Below are positions 62,896-64,000 of a stretch of DNA of 64,000 nucleotides, in pieces; the first letter of the stretch is position 1; the number at the start of each line of letters is the position of its first letter. Source of the DNA: Shinella zoogloeoides (GTDB taxonomy: Bacteria; Pseudomonadota; Alphaproteobacteria; Rhizobiales; Rhizobiaceae); NCBI RefSeq assembly GCF_003574625.1, contig NZ_QNUJ01000005.1:1-64000 (forward strand), read 5' to 3'. The notes beneath the pieces are model-generated. The model saw only the letters and a program-made list of their open reading frames with translations. It did not search any database and was not told where the DNA came from. The position numbers and the translations under genes are program-made.

Positions 62896-64000
62896 ATGCC
62901 GCATTTCATCGATCGCCGGCTCAATCCCAAGGACCGCAGCCTCGGCAATCGCCAGCGTTTCCTGAAAAGGGTGCATGACGAGCTGAAGCGGTCGATCCGC
63001 GATCAGGTGAAGACCGACCGGATCGCCGACGTGGATGCCGCCCATGGCGTGCCGGTGCCGCGGCGCGGCGCCGACGAACCGACCTTCCGGAATTCCCCCG
63101 CCAGCGGCCAGCGCGACTATGTGCTGCCCGGAAACGAAACCTTCTCGCCCGGCGACCGGCTGGGAAAGCCGGAAGGCGGTGGCGGCGCGGGTGGCCGCGG
63201 CCCGGGGCGTGGCGAGAGTGACGACGAATTCCTGTTCGTCCTTTCCCGCGAGGAGGTGCTCGACCTCTTCTTCGAAGATCTGGAGCTGCCCGACATGGTC
63301 AAGCTCAACCTCAAGGAAACGGTGACCTACAAGCCCCACCGGGTCGGCTTCACGACCAGCGGCACGCCGAGCAACATCAATGTCGGCCGCACCATGCGCA
63401 ACAGCTTCGGCCGGCGCATCGCACTTCGCCGGCCGAGCGAGAAGGAGTTCCTGACGCTCGCCGCCGAGATGGCCGCGCTGGAGGGCGAGGCCAATCCGAC
63501 GCAGCAGCAGCGCCGCCGGCTGGCGCTGGCGCGCGAGGAGATGGAAAGGCTGGAGCGGCGGCGCAAGCGCATCGCCTATGTCGATCCCGTCGACGTGCGC
63601 TTCAACCGCTTCGAGCGCCAGCCGATGCCGAATGCCAGTGCCGTGATGTTCTGCCTGATGGACGTCTCCGCCTCGATGGGTGAGCGCGAGAAGGACCTCG
63701 CCAAGCGGTTCTTCGTGCTGCTCCACCTCTTCCTCAAGCGCCGCTACGAGCGCATCGACATCGTCTTCATCCGCCACACCGACGAGGCGCGGGAAGTGGA
63801 CGAGGAGACTTTCTTCTTCAGCCGCCAGAGCGGCGGCACGATCGTCTCGACCGCGCTGGAGGAGATGCAGCGCATCATCCTCGACCGCTATCCCTCGAAC
63901 CTCTGGAACATCTATGCCGCGCAGGCCTCGGACGGCGACAATGCGGCGGGCGATTCCGAACGCTGCGCGCAGCTCCTGCGCGACGAGCTGATGAAGCTCT
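62896..64000 (+). CDS. yeaH: YeaH/YhbH family protein (DUF444), cut by window end
   Basis: Partial gene; at least 368 residues in frame to the end of the window. DUF444 proteins contain a von Willebrand A-like domain: the metal-site motif is FCLMDVSASMGEREKD (about residue 253). The N-terminal half is basic with a Gly-rich linker (GGGGAGGRGPGRG). ATG 62896 has GGGGGG four to nine bases upstream. It is the usual companion of PrkA; a SpoVR-like gene is expected next, outside the window. Confidence 0.93.
   Translation, partial: MPHFIDRRLNPKDRSLGNRQRFLKRVHDELKRSIRDQVKTDRIADVDAAHGVPVPRRGADEPTFRNSPASGQRDYVLPGNETFSPGDRLGKPEGGGGAGGRGPGRGESDDEFLFVLSREEVLDLFFEDLELPDMVKLNLKETVTYKPHRVGFTTSGTPSNINVGRTMRNSFGRRIALRRPSEKEFLTLAAEMAALEGEANPTQQQRRRLALAREEMERLERRRKRIAYVDPVDVRFNRFERQPMPNASAVMFCLMDVSASMGEREKDLAKRFFVLLHLFLKRRYERIDIVFIRHTDEAREVDEETFFFSRQSGGTIVSTALEEMQRIILDRYPSNLWNIYAAQASDGDNAAGDSERCAQLLRDELMKL

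Overview
The window looks like chromosome or a large replicon of an alphaproteobacterium of the Rhizobiaceae (Rhizobium, Ensifer or Shinella type). The reasons are its high GC content, an initiator tRNA with the A-U/G-C/G-C anticodon-stem variant reported for rhizobia, two kinds of intergenic repeat common in rhizobia, FrcBCA-like and glycerol-type ABC transporters, and candidate EcfG (RpoE2) general-stress promoters. Genus is an inference.

Region 1 (1-17925, mostly + strand). After the end of an initiator tRNA and its terminator come a ribose/fructose-class ABC transporter (432-3341), transketolase and xylulokinase (3511-7009), a HutC-type GntR repressor on the - strand (7016-7750), and an eight-gene operon (7957-17925). 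That operon holds DeoC aldolase, a double-domain aldehyde dehydrogenase, a galactitol-dehydrogenase-like SDR, a second ABC transporter, a KduD-like SDR and a GldA-like dehydrogenase. Promoters in front of 432, 3511, 7957 and 44409 share a 16-bp palindrome, TGTTGTACGTACAACA or a near copy, placed in the spacer between -35 and -10.

Region 2 (17997-31033, - strand). Fourteen closely packed genes appear to form one operon. It has two FGGY kinases, a DeoC-like aldolase, a HexR-like RpiR regulator, a UlaG-like metallo-hydrolase, a 2-hydroxyacid dehydrogenase, a shikimate-dehydrogenase-like protein, a KDPG aldolase-family enzyme, a cupin phosphoglucose isomerase, four SDRs and a GldA-like enzyme. 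It repeats the SDR/SDR/GldA/DeoC set of region 1 but carries no transporter. HexR-like palindromes (GTAGTTTAACTAC) lie at and upstream of its promoter and again in front of the transporter at 44409. The set could encode an Entner-Doudoroff-like route for an unusual sugar or polyol; the substrate cannot be told from sequence.

Region 3 (31271-43908). An FCD-type GntR regulator faces an 11-gene + strand operon: Ldh-type dehydrogenase, a glycerol/polyol-type ABC importer with two unequal ATPases and a small membrane protein, a GMC oxidoreductase, a medium-chain dehydrogenase, an AldA-like aldehyde dehydrogenase and a third galactitol-dehydrogenase-like SDR. Region 4 (44024-49229) is a fourth ABC transporter (third of ribose type or fourth overall) with a D-tagatose/D-psicose 3-epimerase-family protein.

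Region 5 (49309-57676) is a separate - strand group: aldehyde dehydrogenase, XRE-cupin regulator, NCS1 permease with a coupled 53-residue membrane protein, and an FAD/GcvT demethylating-type dehydrogenase, followed by a divergent LysR regulator and an SDR lacking the usual catalytic Tyr-Lys pair. Region 6 (57714-64000) is a stress block: otsA, an atypical Nramp-family transporter, prkA and yeaH (cut by the window end), with candidate EcfG promoters before the first three.
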